Notes: generated by a model not told the origin, from the sequence alone. DNA of 64,000 bases from Sorex araneus (GCF_027595985.1 NC_073304.1:45408637-45472636); one strand, 5' to 3'; positions 1-23,540 are shown, numbered from the stretch's first letter. Translations and numbers: made by a program.

Positions 1-257
1 CACATTGGGGAGGGCAGTCTACTTCATAAACACAGTGATTCAAATGTGAATCTCATCCAGAAACACCCGAATCAACCCATCCACATCCAGAACAATGTTT
101 AATCGGAGCAGCCCGTGGAGAAGTGAAGTTGACACATACAATTAATCATCCAGCTATCTTTATGTTTTCTTCCCTTTGCCTGGAAAGCCTTTCTCCTTAA
201 CTCCTCTTTGATCTTGTGGGTAACTTTAAATTTGTCTTAAAAATTCAAATGGAGGCG

Positions 258-428
258 GGGAGGCTGAAGCAATAGGATAGCAGTAGAGCATTTGCCTTGT
301 ACGTGGCTGATCGGAGTTGGATCCCCAGTACCCTATATGGTACTCCAAGCTGACCAGGAGTGATCAGTGATCAGAGAGCCAGGAATAAGCCTTGAGCACA
401 GCCGGGTGTGGCCCCCAAACAAATAAAA
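258..428 (+). mobile_element. tRNA-derived SINE, shrew type
   Basis: Diverged copy: head GAGGCTGAAGCAATAGGATAGC, B-box-like GGAGTTGGATCC, tail GGTGTGGCCCCCAAAC. Confidence 0.75.
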
Positions 429-739
429 TCTAAGAGGGATTGTAGGAGGGGAGGCCAGACACCAAGAAAATGATAGAGGGAAGTAGACACTCTAATGGCA
501 GCTGTGGTATTAGTGGTATTAGAATATTGCAATCAAGAAATTCTATGGTGCCTCAAAAAAAATGTATATATATATATATAAAGCATTTTTCCTGAAAACG
601 TCCAAGTCCTTGCAGAGATGCCTCCACCACAGCAGCACCCAATGTGTATATGTTTGGGCCCCCTCTGAATCCTGGTAACAGCATCTGTTTACCTAGTCTA
701 GTAGAGTTCCAGCTCCCTAAGAAAAGAATGACACATAAT
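429..739. other. Intergenic, no gene seen
   Basis: Unique sequence with a short TA run at 564-581. Confidence 0.6.
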
Positions 740-1224
740 TGATGTGTGTATGTCACTATTGCTGTTCAGGGGGCAGGGTTGTCCACGTTCTTTGCATCTT
801 GAAGAAAGAGGTGAGGGAAAGAAGTAAACAAGACACATGAGGTAAAGTAAAGCAAAGCAGGAATTTTTTTGAAGAGTCACAAGCACACTCAGTAAAGCAG
901 AGCAGCCAAGCAGAGTGGCCTGAGCCCCTGGGGACAGATTTCAGGGCTTTATATTATGATCTGAGAGAAGATTACCCAGATGGGGTTAGGATGACTGGGC
1001 CTCAGTGGGGGGTGGGGTTGAGGGGTGTCACTGGTGCATGCAGGTTGTGTGCCAGGACTCCTGCTACGGGGCTGCTGGTGGTCTGTTTCTCTACTTTGTG
1101 GCTGATGACTGCATGGAATGCCTGGAAGGGGCGTGTTCACCTCAGGAACAGGCAGCGGACAAGTTTAGGGCTGACATTGCGGATTTTCTATTGTCCTTGT
1201 TCTCTTTCCAACCTGCCTACATTA
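740..1224 (-). mobile_element. Probable old solo LTR
   Basis: On the minus strand it begins TAATGTAGGCAGGT, one base from the start of the clear LTR at 35865-36632 (TGATGTAGGCAGGT). A TATA-like ATATAAA lies at about 949-955 on that strand. The other end and the target duplication are not certain, so the left limit is approximate. Confidence 0.45.
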
Positions 1225-1346
1225 CCACCATCTATCTAGAGGCCCCTTCACACACATCTACTTAATGCCTGATTGAATGAAGGAAAGTATTCTTCCGATG
1301 CAAGTTGGCAGCAAAAGGTATTTTACCTTAGGGTGAAAAATGTTTC

Positions 1347-1517
1347 GGACTTAAGAGATAGTTCTGCAAGTAAGGTACTTACTCGTGGCCTACCCAGGTT
1401 CTATCCCTGGTATCCCATATGGTCCATAGCCAGGAATGATTCCTGAGTGTAAAACCAGGAATAATCCCTGAGTGTTGCCAGGTGTGTCCAAACAAAACAA
1501 AGCAAAAACAACAAAAA
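1347..1517 (+). mobile_element. tRNA-derived SINE, diverged
   Basis: Contains AGGTTCTATCCCTGGTATCC, GAATGATTCCTGAGTG and an A-rich tail after GTGTCCAAAC. Confidence 0.7.
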
Positions 1518-1780
1518 GTTTAATTTTCACATGAACAGAAGAGCAGCACTTCTTTGGTATTTACTATAATGGGTCTGGTTTTACTTTGACTTCCCACCCC
1601 AACGAGGATAAGAAAACAAAGAGGATTGCAGGAGCTCTTGGGTAGCTGGTCTCTTGCAAAAAAGTTCTCAGGCTTTCTTCTTTGTCTCCTCTAGTTTCCC
1701 CCCTAAGGTGGCATCCAGTTATTGGAGGTATTCATCTCATGGTAGAGCTAGAAACAGGAGGCCTTGGGTTTTCATGACAC

Positions 1781-2142
1781 TTTTTGTTTGTTTGTCTGTT
1801 TGTTTGGGGACATACCTGCTGTGCTCATGGCTTACCCCTAGTTCTATATTTAGGGGTCACTCCTAGCAGTGCTTAGCAGCACATATGCAGTGCAGGAATT
1901 GAATCTGGTCTACCACATGCAAGACAAGCCCTTATCTGTTGTACTCTTGTTTTTTTTTTTCTTTTTGGGTCACACCTGGCAATGCACAGGGGTTACTCCT
2001 GGCTCTGCACTCAGGAATTACTCCTGGCGGTGCTCAGGGGACCATATGGGATGCTGGGAATCGAACCCGGGTCCGCCGCGTGCAAGGCAAACGCCCTACC
2101 CACTGTGCTATTGCTCCAGCCCCCTGTTGTACTCTTTAGCCC
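1781..2142 (-). mobile_element. Old SINE split by a younger SINE
   Basis: Old minus-strand copy, 1781-1948 plus 2137-2142, cut within its head by the insertion at 1949-2123. Its sequence is well diverged (GGGGTCACTCCTAGCAGTGC). Confidence 0.75.
1949..2123 (-). mobile_element. Young tRNA-derived SINE
   Basis: Near-consensus minus-strand copy with T-rich 5' end and CTCCAGCCCC 3' end. It is flanked by a perfect 13-bp target duplication CTGTTGTACTCTT (1936-1948 and 2124-2136) lying inside an older SINE. Confidence 0.93.
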
Positions 2143-3859
2143 TCATGCTACTTCTGCATCCTCAGCCAGGTGAAGAAGCAGGTTTCATTTGATGTTTGGC
2201 TGCCAGCTGCTATGGGATTTAAGGCTACAGACATTCAACTCAGGCTAGTGAGCCCTCTAGCAGGAAACCACTTAGCTTCACTGATTTACTAGACTGTTCA
2301 CTTCCACACTGCTACTCTCTGAGGGAATATATGACCAGAATGATTCTCCCTCACTCCCCCTGCATTGAAAAGGAGCAATTGCTCTGGGAAATAGAATTAG
2401 GCTGCCTCTTCCATGCATGCACACATACTATATTACTCCTATGCCATGCTGAAGGTGCAGAGACAAATGCCTCCTTTCTTCCAAGGAAAGCAGGTTCCAA
2501 ATTCCAACCTCCTCAGGTTTTCCAATACCCTACTTGAACGCTGTTTACCTGCCTGGTTCCAATTCTGAGACTTCGCCACAACAGTTAAGATCTGCCAGCA
2601 CTGCTCTCTCAGGTCTTTCTTCTCCGTGTACCTTTCGAGGTAAGAGGGAAGACTCAGCAGCCTGTCTTCAGGCTTATGCCTCAGCTTCAGTTTTCACTAC
2701 CTCGTGGTATACATTAACTATATTTTAAATGTTAATGGAGTTTTACAATTTTATTAAACCTCTCTTTTAGCCAGGGCTGACTTTTTCTAGTCTGCGGCAT
2801 TCCTTGGAATTTAAAAGTCAAAAGTTGCTTTCCTTCTTTTGCACTATTGACAACACATTTTATTTATCCTTTGAAATGGTGCTGCTCCTGAATGACTTAG
2901 GAGAGGGCCTCAAGTCAAATGCAAAAGCATGATAACATATTTTTGAAAACCATTATCTTTATTATATATTTTTCTTGGAGCTGCCAACCCTTTTGTTCAT
3001 TTCATATGACCTTTCTATATGCCAGATTATTTCCTGGAAGGTCAAATTTATCTCTATTTTGGAGACACCAAGAGGACTCTAATAAGCATCATTACTTTGA
3101 ATTTCAAACTTTGAGACCAATGCCACACGATAGAATGAAATAAATGTGCCGTTAGAATGCAATCCCACAAATCACATAAAATATGGGGGGAAATCTTGTA
3201 GCACCTTGACAGACCTAACAGCTTAACTCTTTGTAGCCCGTTGATCTTCTAAGACCCTTTAAATAAAAAACTCTCAAAGTCTAAAGGTCCAACTTCTATA
3301 TCTAAGAGACAAGAGGCAGCTTAAATTGGCTCCAACTGAACTGACATTGATGACTAATGTGTGCAAACCAAAGCTTGGGACAATTATTTAGAATAGAGAT
3401 TTTTCGACTAGGGGTGATTCCTGCTAACTGAACTAAGTCCTGGACACATTTTGGTTGTCACACTGGCTAGGTGCTACTTGCCTATTGGAAAAAGGCAGAA
3501 ATGCTACTAAAAACCCTATCATCAGAGTATAGCTTCCCCACCACACTCCTGAGAAAGAACTTTTTTCCTCTAAATGTCAGTATCACAGAAGTTGCCATGC
3601 CACGTAACAAAATTCTGTTGGCTCTGAACACTTCTTGTTAAATCATTATTCCCACCTTGGTCTAAGTGTTGTCTGTCCTGTGCTCCAACAGCTTTCTAAC
3701 TGGTGTTCTTGCTTGTGCTTCAGTCTCCTATACTGATTTTTTAAAAGAAAAAAAACAACAACTTTTAAATGCAAAGCTTTATAGGGCACCCTTTGCAAAA
3801 GTGTCTAGATACGGGGCATTCCCAGTGATAATCTGCTCAGCAGTGTGGCCTGATAGTTC
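2143..3859. other. Intergenic, nothing recognised
   Basis: Unique-looking sequence, no long frame on either strand and no repeat I can name. Confidence 0.6.
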
Positions 3860-4008
3860 AGTGCACCAACGGCAAAGCAGTGCTGGGGCCCACCAGGGCC
3901 ACCTCTGGAAGTATTGGGATGTGGAGAGAAGCACATGGTATGGAGGACCCAACCCTGTATGCTTGCATGCAAGGCATGTACTCTAGCCCTTTGAGCTATC
4001 TCCTGGCT
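3860..4008 (-). mobile_element. Diverged SINE-like repeat
   Basis: Retains GCATGCAAGGCATGTACTCT and GAGCTATCTCCTGGC near its head end. Host of the next SINE. Confidence 0.5.
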
Positions 4009-4012
4009 TTTA

Positions 4013-4194
4013 TTTTTTTGTTTGTTTTTGTTTTTGGGTCACACCCAACGATGCTCAGGGCTGACTTCTGGCTCTACACTCAGGAATCACTCCTAGCAGT
4101 GCTTAGGGGGACCATATGGGATGCTAGGAATCGAACCCGGTCGGCCGAGTGCAAGGCAAACGCCTTACCTGCTGTACTATTGCTCCAGCCCCGC
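4013..4194 (-). mobile_element. Young tRNA-derived SINE
   Basis: Close to consensus. Flanked by TCTCCTGGCTTTTA (3999-4012) and TCTCCTGACTTTTA (4195-4208), a 14-bp target duplication with one mismatch. Confidence 0.92.
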
Positions 4195-4334
4195 TCTCCT
4201 GACTTTTAAATCAAAGCTTTTTATTTACAGACAGTAAAATTCATATATCCAATGTGCTGATCTGTGAAGTAGGTTATTTTTTTAATTTTGAAGGGCCTCT
4301 GAGTGCTTCTTAACCAGCTGGGTCAAACAGTTGA

Positions 4335-4490
4335 ATGCTAGGGCCCGAGGGTGCAGTGCTGCTGGGGCCACACAGTGCAGGCGACCATCAGGGCTACCCT
4401 GGCAGTGCTCAGTGGCCTCTAGGGCCACACCCAGAGATGCCTGGGGTGGGGGAATCATGCAGTGCTTGGATGGAATTTGGTCTCCAGTAC
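4335..4490 (-). mobile_element. Very diverged SINE-like repeat
   Basis: GGGGCCACACAGTGC and GGCCACACCCAGAGATGC resemble the SINE tail region on the minus strand, but the rest is far from consensus. Confidence 0.35.
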
Positions 4491-5299
4491 TATTTTCACT
4501 TCCTGTTCTGTGAGTTTTAACAAATGTACAGAAGTCCTAGACCATCACCACAATCAAGGCAGAGAACAGATTGCTCAATGCTCAAGGTCCCAACCTGAGA
4601 CTTGCCAATGGTTCACAGCCCTGAGGCTCTCAAAGTCTTTTCATTGCTCCCGAGGGAGTGGCCCCGCACCTCTCTCAGGTATGTGCCTAAGGCCATCTCT
4701 AATCCCATCTCTCCTCTTCAGGATTAGCCCCAGCCCCTCAGCCTCCCTGGGCCACCTCCCCTTCTCTTCTATCTTCCCTTCTTTTCTGAAAGATGTGGTC
4801 TCTTGGGGAGCTCACCGTCCTCATTGCTGCGTAGTTCTGTGCCTTCCCTTTGAGCAAAGAGGTAAAAAGGGAAGAGAAGAACTGGAATTCCCCTTTCAAT
4901 CTGTGTACAACAGGGATCTCTTTTTCAATGTGTTCTTCGTGGAAAGAGCTGCTTCCTCTCAGAGGTTTAGAGGCCTGTGTCCTCTTGAGGCACTGACAAG
5001 GTCAGCATGATTGGTGTCGCCCTCAGGGCAAGGCAATGGAGAGAAAGGGGGTCAACAGCTTCCCACACTATGGTATTCTGGGCCTCCTTTGTCCCAAGTC
5101 CTGGCTAGAAGGAAGGGGTTCTCTTGAAGTTTTCACAGTCTCTTGCTTCCCTATTCCAACCCCCTTCTCACATCAAAGTCAGGCAGAAGAGGAGGGAAAA
5201 AAATTAGAAAACTCCCCAGCACTATACTGGTCTTTCTTTAAACTTGGACTTCTTAAAGACAGGATGGTGGGAATGATTCTGCTAAAATGCATAATGGCC
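4491..5299. other. Intergenic, nothing recognised
   Basis: Frames of up to 180 codons occur but none resembles a known protein and there is no splice or start context to support one. Confidence 0.5.
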
Positions 5300-5425
5300 A
5301 GGGAGTAACTTCAGACTAGGTAAAGCACAAGCCTGCAGGAGCAAGGCTCTGGGTTCAAGCCTGGCATGTGGCACACAACACCTCCCTGGCATAGATAGGA
5401 GGGGCCACACCCCAGAGAAAAAGTT
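5300..5425 (+). mobile_element. Diverged tRNA-derived SINE
   Basis: Shows GCTCTGGGTTCAAGCCTGGC (B-box region) and a degraded tail. Confidence 0.45.
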
Positions 5426-5690
5426 TTAATAATTCAGTCTAATACTGACAAAGAAGGATGGTAGATGAAGCATGTTCTGAAATTTCTGTTTCTTTGGTTC
5501 CTTCGCTCATTCAGAAAATATTCATTGAGCAACTATTTGAACCAGCATCTTATCTGTTGGGAATAAGTTTTAAACATCTTGAGATTCTATCCAAAGCAGG
5601 GTCTTTATCTTCCTTCTTCTTTCTCCCTTACTTATTCTTTTTCCTTATTGTATTCATATTTGAAAAGAAAAATTTACATGGTTCAAAATG

Positions 5691-5712
5691 ACACACACAC
5701 ACACACACACAC
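5691..5712. repeat. (AC)n microsatellite
   Basis: Eleven AC units. Confidence 0.95.
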
Positions 5713-5790
5713 ATACAAACATACCCAAACCTTTCTTTACATTCTTGTCCTTCTAGTTAATCAATCCATTTTCCCCTGTCCAAAAGCAAT

Positions 5791-5930
5791 TGATGTGGGC
5801 CCAAGCAATAGTCCAACAGGTAGGTCCCTTGCCTGGCACATAGCCAACCCACCAGGAGTGATTCCTGAGTTCAGAGCCAGGAGTAACCCCTGAGTACTGT
5901 CAAGTGCACCCTCAAACAAACTAAAAAGTC
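5791..5930 (+). mobile_element. tRNA-derived SINE
   Basis: Head GGGCCCAAGCAATAGTCCAAC, middle AGAGCCAGGAGTAACCCCTGAG. Confidence 0.7.
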
Positions 5931-5981
5931 AAACAACAAGAGCAATTGATGTTACCAGATTTTGTTCCCTATCTTCAGTTT

Positions 5982-6126
5982 TTATTTTTTGTTTTTGGCT
6001 ACATCCAGCAATGCTCAGCGATTACTCCTAGTGGTGTTTCAGGGACCATATGTGGTACTTGGATCAGACCAGGGCTGGCTGTATACAAGCAAGTGCCTTA
6101 ACTCTTGTACTAACATTCCAGACCTC
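5982..6126 (-). mobile_element. tRNA-derived SINE
   Basis: GGCTACATCCAGCAATGCTCAG to CATTCCAGACCT, moderately diverged. Confidence 0.75.
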
Positions 6127-6949
6127 TACTTTCAGTTTTACAGGATGAAATATAAGAGCTACATTGCTCTAATAAATTCCAAATTACTTTACTTTCTTGC
6201 TGATAGGTCTTTGCAATGACTTCAATTCAGACCTTGAAAAACTTTTTCAAGGTTGCATAGTATTGCAGTTCATGAAAATCACAGAATAATTCTAATTGCT
6301 TATTTATTAAATTCAAAGTTATCTGTCATCTTTTTATATAATAAACAACAGTGTGATGTTTCATCTGCAATTATTATGTTTTCCATGTTTTGGATTATGT
6401 TTGTATAAAAAATTCCTTCCATTCTCATAGATTGATTCAAAGGGTAGGCACATTCCTCATTGCTATATAAGACAGGCAGTTTCTTTTTTTGAAGACACTT
6501 TTATGAATTCTAGGCTTCAAATTATTTTCTTCTAAAGCACATTCTCACTGTCTTCAAAAGCAGACTAGCTCTAATGAGTCAGTCCCTCCTACAGAAATTT
6601 GCTAATAATGCATTATTAGACAATGGCTTGGGTGAGCACTCAACTAAACATCAATCATAACTCAATCATACATTCGCAGGGAAGTGCTATGGAGAAATAG
6701 AAATATATTAGACAAGTCGTGGAAGGCAGTGGGGTTTGAGACAGCGAAGAAAGAGAAATGTGCCTATAAATCGAGGGAGGTCCAATTTGGAAGGCCGACT
6801 GCAGACAAGGCCTGCATTTATCATTGAGGTCATCCTATCGCCGTGAAGTTGCTCTCAGAGGTTGAGAAATACAAAGAATGGGATTGAATTTTGAGTGCAT
6901 CCGGGAGCTACTCCGCAATGAGTGCCCTATTTCCCCACTCATTCCCCTA
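6127..6949. other. Intergenic upstream of the GMFB CpG island
   Basis: AT-rich unique sequence; no gene or repeat recognised. Confidence 0.55.
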
Positions 6950-7176
6950 TACCCCGAGATGACCCGCCCCACTTCTCCCAGCGGGCAGGCGCTCGCGTTC
7001 TGGCTGATTTTGGGCCCCGCCACCTGCCGTCCTCCGTCACGTGCCCGCCCGCAGCGGCCGCGTCGACCGGTGGGCGTGGCTCTGCCGGTCGCCGGGGCAG
7101 GAAGGGAGGCGGCCGTAGTGCCATTCTTAAAGGGGACCCGTGCGAAGGCGAGAGGCTGCTGACGGCCGGAAGGAAA

Positions 7177-18025
<10,849 letters not shown>

Positions 18026-19256
18026 TGTGAACTTCTGTGTTTCTAAAGTATTTATGTATTAACCTGACCATACTGGAACCAGACATAAATACTTATTTAT
18101 GCCTAAAAATGCACTGTTACTTACAGTTTGTTTCCTGCAGTAAAGAAAAAATTCTTCATTTGTTCAAAGTTTGAACAAAGGGGAAATCATCTTCATAGTA
18201 ATCAAACTTTGTAAAGTGTTTCCTTATATTTGTAATTGTTAGGTGGACTACTTCTCTCCAGGGACTTTTTGCACTCTGTGACTAATTTCTATAACTTCTG
18301 GTTCAGAATTTGTTACTATTTGCAGACACCATTGGAAAATGGGTATTAGATTGTGATGGATAACAGTTGCCTCCTTTTGACAAATACTGGATATTAGTTT
18401 ATATAAAAATAGCATAATATCATTTGTCAAATATTTTAAATTAATTTGGGGTAAAATACTTCCTTGAGTGTCCCAGTTTTGAGCCATGAATGATAACTGA
18501 GTAATCTGCATTACAAGTAACTTTTTATCAATTTCATGCCTCTTTTGTTTTTCTGTATCTTTTTAATCAAGTCCAGAATTTTTTTTCTTAAACTACTCAT
18601 TGTTAAGGCATGGGAAGTATATTTCATAATAAAGTTTTAACTCTTAAGTTTTCTTCTTATGGAAAATAGTATTAGTCTTAGACATGAAGGGTTGTAATAA
18701 TTAAGGACTTTATTCTTAGATCTGTCATTCTAGCTAATTTTGAATATAGGTTATTAATACTTTATTTAGAAAACAATGTCATGTGAACAGTAGTTATTTA
18801 GATATGTTAATACTGTGCCTTTGATTTATTAGCTTTAAAGTTAATTTAAGACTTTTACACTGCCAGTATTCCAGATTTGGTGAAATTAATACTTTTATAA
18901 AGGGTCCAAATAAAACAATTTTCTAATATGTGTATCTGAAATTTGTAATAAATCAGCTTTCTATTTTAAAAATTCCAACTATCTTGCACTGATGAATTTC
19001 TGGGAGTTGAGAGATACAGTTTTAGAATATATTTGTGATGAAATCTTGGCCACAGTTAATAAAAATACATCAGTTGAAATTGCATTTGATATTCTAAACA
19101 TAAAGATATTCTCAACTGGACACTTATTAAAGTGATAGTATTCTTCGCATAAGTCAAGGACCGATATATACAGTGTGCACTTAAAGTAAATACATATGTT
19201 CATTTGTCAAAATGCCTAAGACTCTAAAGAAAACTAAATTTTGGAGAGTGACTTTT

Positions 19257-19412
19257 GTTTTATTTTGGTCTTTGTTTATGGACCACACCTGGCAATGCTC
19301 TGCACTCAGGAATCACTCCTGGCAGTGCTTGGGGGACCATATGAGGTGCTAGGGATTGAATCTGAGTTGGTTATTTGCAAGGCAAATGCCTTACCTGCTG
19401 TACTATCTCTTC
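19257..19412 (-). mobile_element. tRNA-derived SINE
   Basis: GGACCACACCTGGCAATGC to TACTATCTCTTC. Lies in the GMFB 3' flank. Confidence 0.8.
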
Positions 19413-21844
19413 ATTCAAAAGGAGAGTGTTTTCTTACATTGCCTCTCTTAGTAATTTCAACACAAGCATAGGATTTTTTTTTTAATGTTGGCATATTTTA
19501 AATCATGTTCTTTGCATTTTTGGAGGTTTCTTATGCCAACTTTAGTAAAGGAGGTCAAGATAGTTGGAATTTTCATAAGATTGAATCGAGCCATTACTGT
19601 TCCCAGCACTGTTTGGCTTCACAAATTCAAAATAGGTAGTAATAGGAAGTTAGTTGGAGATGAGGAAGTGCTTGTGTGGGTGTTTATTTTGGTTAGGGTA
19701 TGGGAAGGATTCTTTATTCCAGTTTCCAGAGAGTGAGAGAGAGAACTTCGCCCAGGAAGTTTAAGCATTCTTTATACAGCTATTTTGATATGGGTAATAA
19801 TGCTTACAATTCTGCCAGAAAAAAAAAAATGTAACCCAAGTAACTGGAGAGTGTTTTTAATGTTTTTTGAATGAAGGAATTGACATTTTGTTTCACCTGG
19901 TTTGCAGCAATAAGAGAAAATAGCCAGTGCTACAAGAATGTATTTTTTGGTGAGGTTCCTTGTTTTGTCTTGCATGTCTTAGTATTTCTTTTAAATATGT
20001 AAGTCTTCCATCTTGACAGACACCTAAGACATCTAAAGAACAGTAGTCCCCCTGTTCTTTTCAAAGGGAAGAAGAGCTGTGAAGGGCCAAGCTGTTTTGA
20101 GCTTGTCCAACTCTTACTGGTAATGTGTTTTGCAAGACAATAGACTGAGGCTAAGGGATTTGTAGAACATTTTTCACTCCCTCTATTTTAGAGGAAGTTT
20201 TACAAAACCCAACTCTAGAGTGTTCTCAGGATTTTATAGAAATTTCCCTGTCTTTCAACCAAATTTTGCATTGTTATTTTCAAGTATATTTCCTCTTCAG
20301 TCTTTTCTTGCTTTCTCAAATAGTAATTCCAGATTTTATAATTCCAAATTTTACATTCCTTATCTTTCTGGTACAGCCATTCCCATTTCATCTTCAATTA
20401 ATCTTTCCTTTTTGGCTGCAGCTATTGTCCTGGGAACCTCCTTCATACTCTTAAGTCACCATTAGTTGTTGGCTTGCATAAGTTTGGCATAGCATCTAAT
20501 GTGGTCAAAATAGAACCAACTGATAATCACAGAATGTTTTTAGTATGGTTTTTTTTTGTGGCAGCATAAATGACATGAAGAAAACTGTTCTCAGGTTACT
20601 ATGCTGAAATTCCAAAATGTCAGAGTTTTGAATAATATTCAATAATATTCACTTTGTTTTAGTGTTGAAACAGGTATGTTAGGAAGAAAGCTGGTTGACT
20701 GTTATTGTTTGACATCTGAAATAAATGTTCAAATTGTCTATTTCTAAAAAAGTTTACTAAATTCCCAGTGGAATTAAATATATACTTGTTTACGCTGATG
20801 TAATTTAAAAAAATTTTTTTTTTGCCATTACTCAATAATATTTGTTGCAAAATGTCTCTCAGCACTTTTCTCTCCCGTTTTATCTCCTATTTTTAGGAGT
20901 CAAATGTAGCCATAAACTGTATCCTGGTCTGATACTTTAACTAAAAAAAAAAAAATTCAATTAAGGGGAGTTGATTGCCAGATTAAATTTGGCTACCTTT
21001 TTTCCCCATCCATATAGGCAGTGAAGAAGGTATACTTAAGATAACATTTGGACTGCTTTTAAAGCCCAAGCAATGTCATTAATCTTAATATGGACTAGTG
21101 ATGACAAATAGATATTTTCATGAGTTTAATTGCTGATACTTGGTGGAAGTAGAGTAACTCAGTCTATCAATTCAAGTATCTTGGTACAATTGCTTTCCTT
21201 GTTTAATAAACTGATAGTACTGGAATCTACAGAATATGAGCCTTTGCAACATATGTGAAGAAGTATCTCAAACATTTCTGGACAAGTCTGATGTATTTCT
21301 GGAAGAATGTAAATTTAGGCTACTTAACATCAGTGGTCTCAAGTGGAATATTCTTGAGAAATTTGTTTCCTATTACGTCATTTGACATTTCAATACAGTG
21401 ATTATGTTCCTATAATATTTAAAATAACCACAAGGTGTGATAGAAACTGTTTTCTTGCTTTTTTTTTAAATGTAGTTTGTACACATATAATTACTTGAAT
21501 ATCATTTGAGATTACCAACAGACTAGGGAAGTTCCCACTGGTTTAGATGGTCCAATGGTAACTCATTTCAGGAGGCTTGAAACATTAATGGTTTAGTCTT
21601 GTGAATATTAACAATTTCCTGTCATCGTTTAACAAAGTCAGCAGCTGACACAACTTCTTAAGCTGTGGTTTCAGTCTCTGCTAGTTCATATTGCATGTTT
21701 ATTTTGGACAGTCTTCTGTTAAGCATGGTGCTTGTACTGGTTTAAATAAAATGTTAACATGAAAGGATTTCTAATTTTTTTGTTTTTCACTCGACTCTGG
21801 TTACGTGCCTGGCCTAATTGTGGTATTTGTGTGATACAGTTTGT

Positions 21845-21965
21845 CTCCAAAAGCTTAGTGGCAAAATACACAAGAATCAAGCCATGGAGAGTAGAAGAAT
21901 ATATTCTCTCTGTGTATGAAGCCTTGGGTTCCATTTTTGACACTAAACCAGTAAATAAAGGAAAA
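21845..21965 (+). mobile_element. Possible ID-like tRNA-derived repeat
   Basis: GCTTAGTGGCAAAATACAC and GAAGCCTTGGGTTCCATTTT then AAATAAAG resemble an alanine-tRNA-type head with tail. Confidence 0.35.
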
Positions 21966-22010
21966 TCAGCGGGACTCACTTGGCATTGTAAGATTAGGGA
22001 AGAAAAATAA

Positions 22011-22700
22011 AAAGATAACGAAAACAGTTGTGGTGTTGGAATGATTTGTCTGTAGGGGCAGAGGCTATTGCTTAAAATGATGAATTCTTGCTTTCAAAGG
22101 GAAAAGTAGAAGATAGAGGGACCATACAGTTTCTAGGAAATTAAATTGGAGGTCCTTTTAGTGAAGGTCCTTAGTAGTCTATCACTATTAAACATCCATT
22201 GAAGATAATCCTTGAGTATAGTGGTATATTTTAGTCCATCGATACAGACAGGTCACCAATACTTACAACATAGTTTTTAATTTTCCGTGTACTTGTGATG
22301 TCTTGATATGTTTATGGGTGTGGAAAGTTTATGCCTTACTATCTTCAGGAATCTCAAAAGAGTTGAACAGAATGTGGAAGTGTGTCTCCCTTGTTTCCTA
22401 ATTTTGGCCATTGAGCTGTTCAAAGTTAGGGGCTTAATATTTTTATTTCCTTATTGTCTTTTAGACCTCACTTTCAGCATCAAAAAGCATTTGTAACCAC
22501 TTCACCTCACAGCCTGGGCTCTTGTTTGCGTGAGGGCATACCCTGAGTGGATAGTATCCTTGGACATATCTATTTTTAGTTATCTTGGGGAACCAATTAA
22601 ATTAAACAATTTTGCTGAGCATCTGGGAGTTTTCACATAGCTCTTATCCTTGAGATCTTCCGTAGGCTACAGAAAAAATTGCTGCTGAGTTAAGTAACCT
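22011..22700. other. Intergenic, nothing recognised
   Basis: Unique-looking sequence between the GMFB flank and the CA/TG repeats. Confidence 0.55.
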
Positions 22701-22750
22701 TTCTTTTCAATTTTAGGGAAGAAGCAGAATGCCTACATTGTGTCCAAAAG

Positions 22751-22760
22751 CACACACACG

Positions 22761-22793
<33 letters not shown>

Positions 22794-22860
22794 AAGCCCA
22801 CCTATAGTTCCTGTGCGTTGTGTGTGTGTCTGTGTGTCTGTGTGTCTGTGTCTGTGTGTA
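22751..22860. repeat. Paired (CA)n and (TG)n microsatellites
   Basis: CA run at 22751-22790, a short spacer, then TG-rich run at about 22815-22860. The two arms are complementary in inverted orientation. Confidence 0.9.
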
Positions 22861-23406
22861 TATGGTGAGGGTGGGGGTGGGAATGAGAAAGAGACTGCTG
22901 ATAACTATTGCCCACACACACACAATTACAGATTTTCATACCCTGGAATGTAAGGCTCTTCCCAGCTTGGCCACGCCTAAATGCCTCACTCCTTTGTTAG
23001 GAAGAAATGTCTCAGCCATGCTGATGGGGCAAGTTGCCTTTAGGCAGCTGTGATTTGTCCCATGTGGCTGTACATTCCTGTCTTCGTTCCTCTTTCCACA
23101 CTTGACACTGGATCTCTCCTAGCCCCAGCTCATGGAAGCTAAGGGTACCCACACTTCTGTTATTACCTCCGTATCAGACTGTGAGCTGGGCTAGCCATTA
23201 ATGTACCTTTACAGCTCAATTTCTGACTTTGCAAAAATGATTTCATTCTCTTGAGATGAGGCAGCTAACAGTAGACACTGTCCTTGGAAGAATGCCATTA
23301 GTTGAGGAGGCCCTCTGCAGCCTACAGAGCAGGATAGAAGAGGCCGGTCTGGTGGGGCAAAATGAAGCAGGCAGGTAGAGGGAACCTTTTAAAAACAGCA
23401 GCCTCA

Positions 23407-23540
23407 GGGCCAGAGAGAGAGAGAGAGCGAGAGCACATGCTTTGCATGAAGTAAGTCTGAATTTGATCCCTGCACCCCATGGCCCCCTGAACACTACCAG
23501 GACAGACTGAACTGTTAAGTGTGCTCACCCCAAAAAATTA
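23407..23540 (+). mobile_element. tRNA-derived SINE with GA expansion
   Basis: GGGCCAGAGAGAGAGAG head, TGAATTTGATCCCTGC, tail CACCCCAAAAAA. Confidence 0.7.

Larger units (their letters stand above)
18026..22010 (+). other. GMFB: GMFB 3' UTR and downstream flank
   Basis: Long AT-rich, mostly unique segment after the stop codon. AATAAA occurs at 18628-18633, 18909-18914, 18947-18952, 21205-21210, 21745-21750 and 21954-21959. The first three could serve a short transcript. Mammalian GMFB has a long 3' UTR, so a distal site is possible, but which site is used cannot be told. A SINE interrupts it at 19257-19412. Confidence 0.6.

Noticed and set aside
1949-2123. Functional tRNA gene in the SINE heads
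   Set aside because: The A and B box regions are tRNA-like but no cloverleaf with proper anticodon and acceptor stems can be drawn; they are SINE promoters.
4462-5010. Open frame of 182 codons
   Set aside because: Begins in a SINE-like repeat, has no recognisable domain and no gene context.
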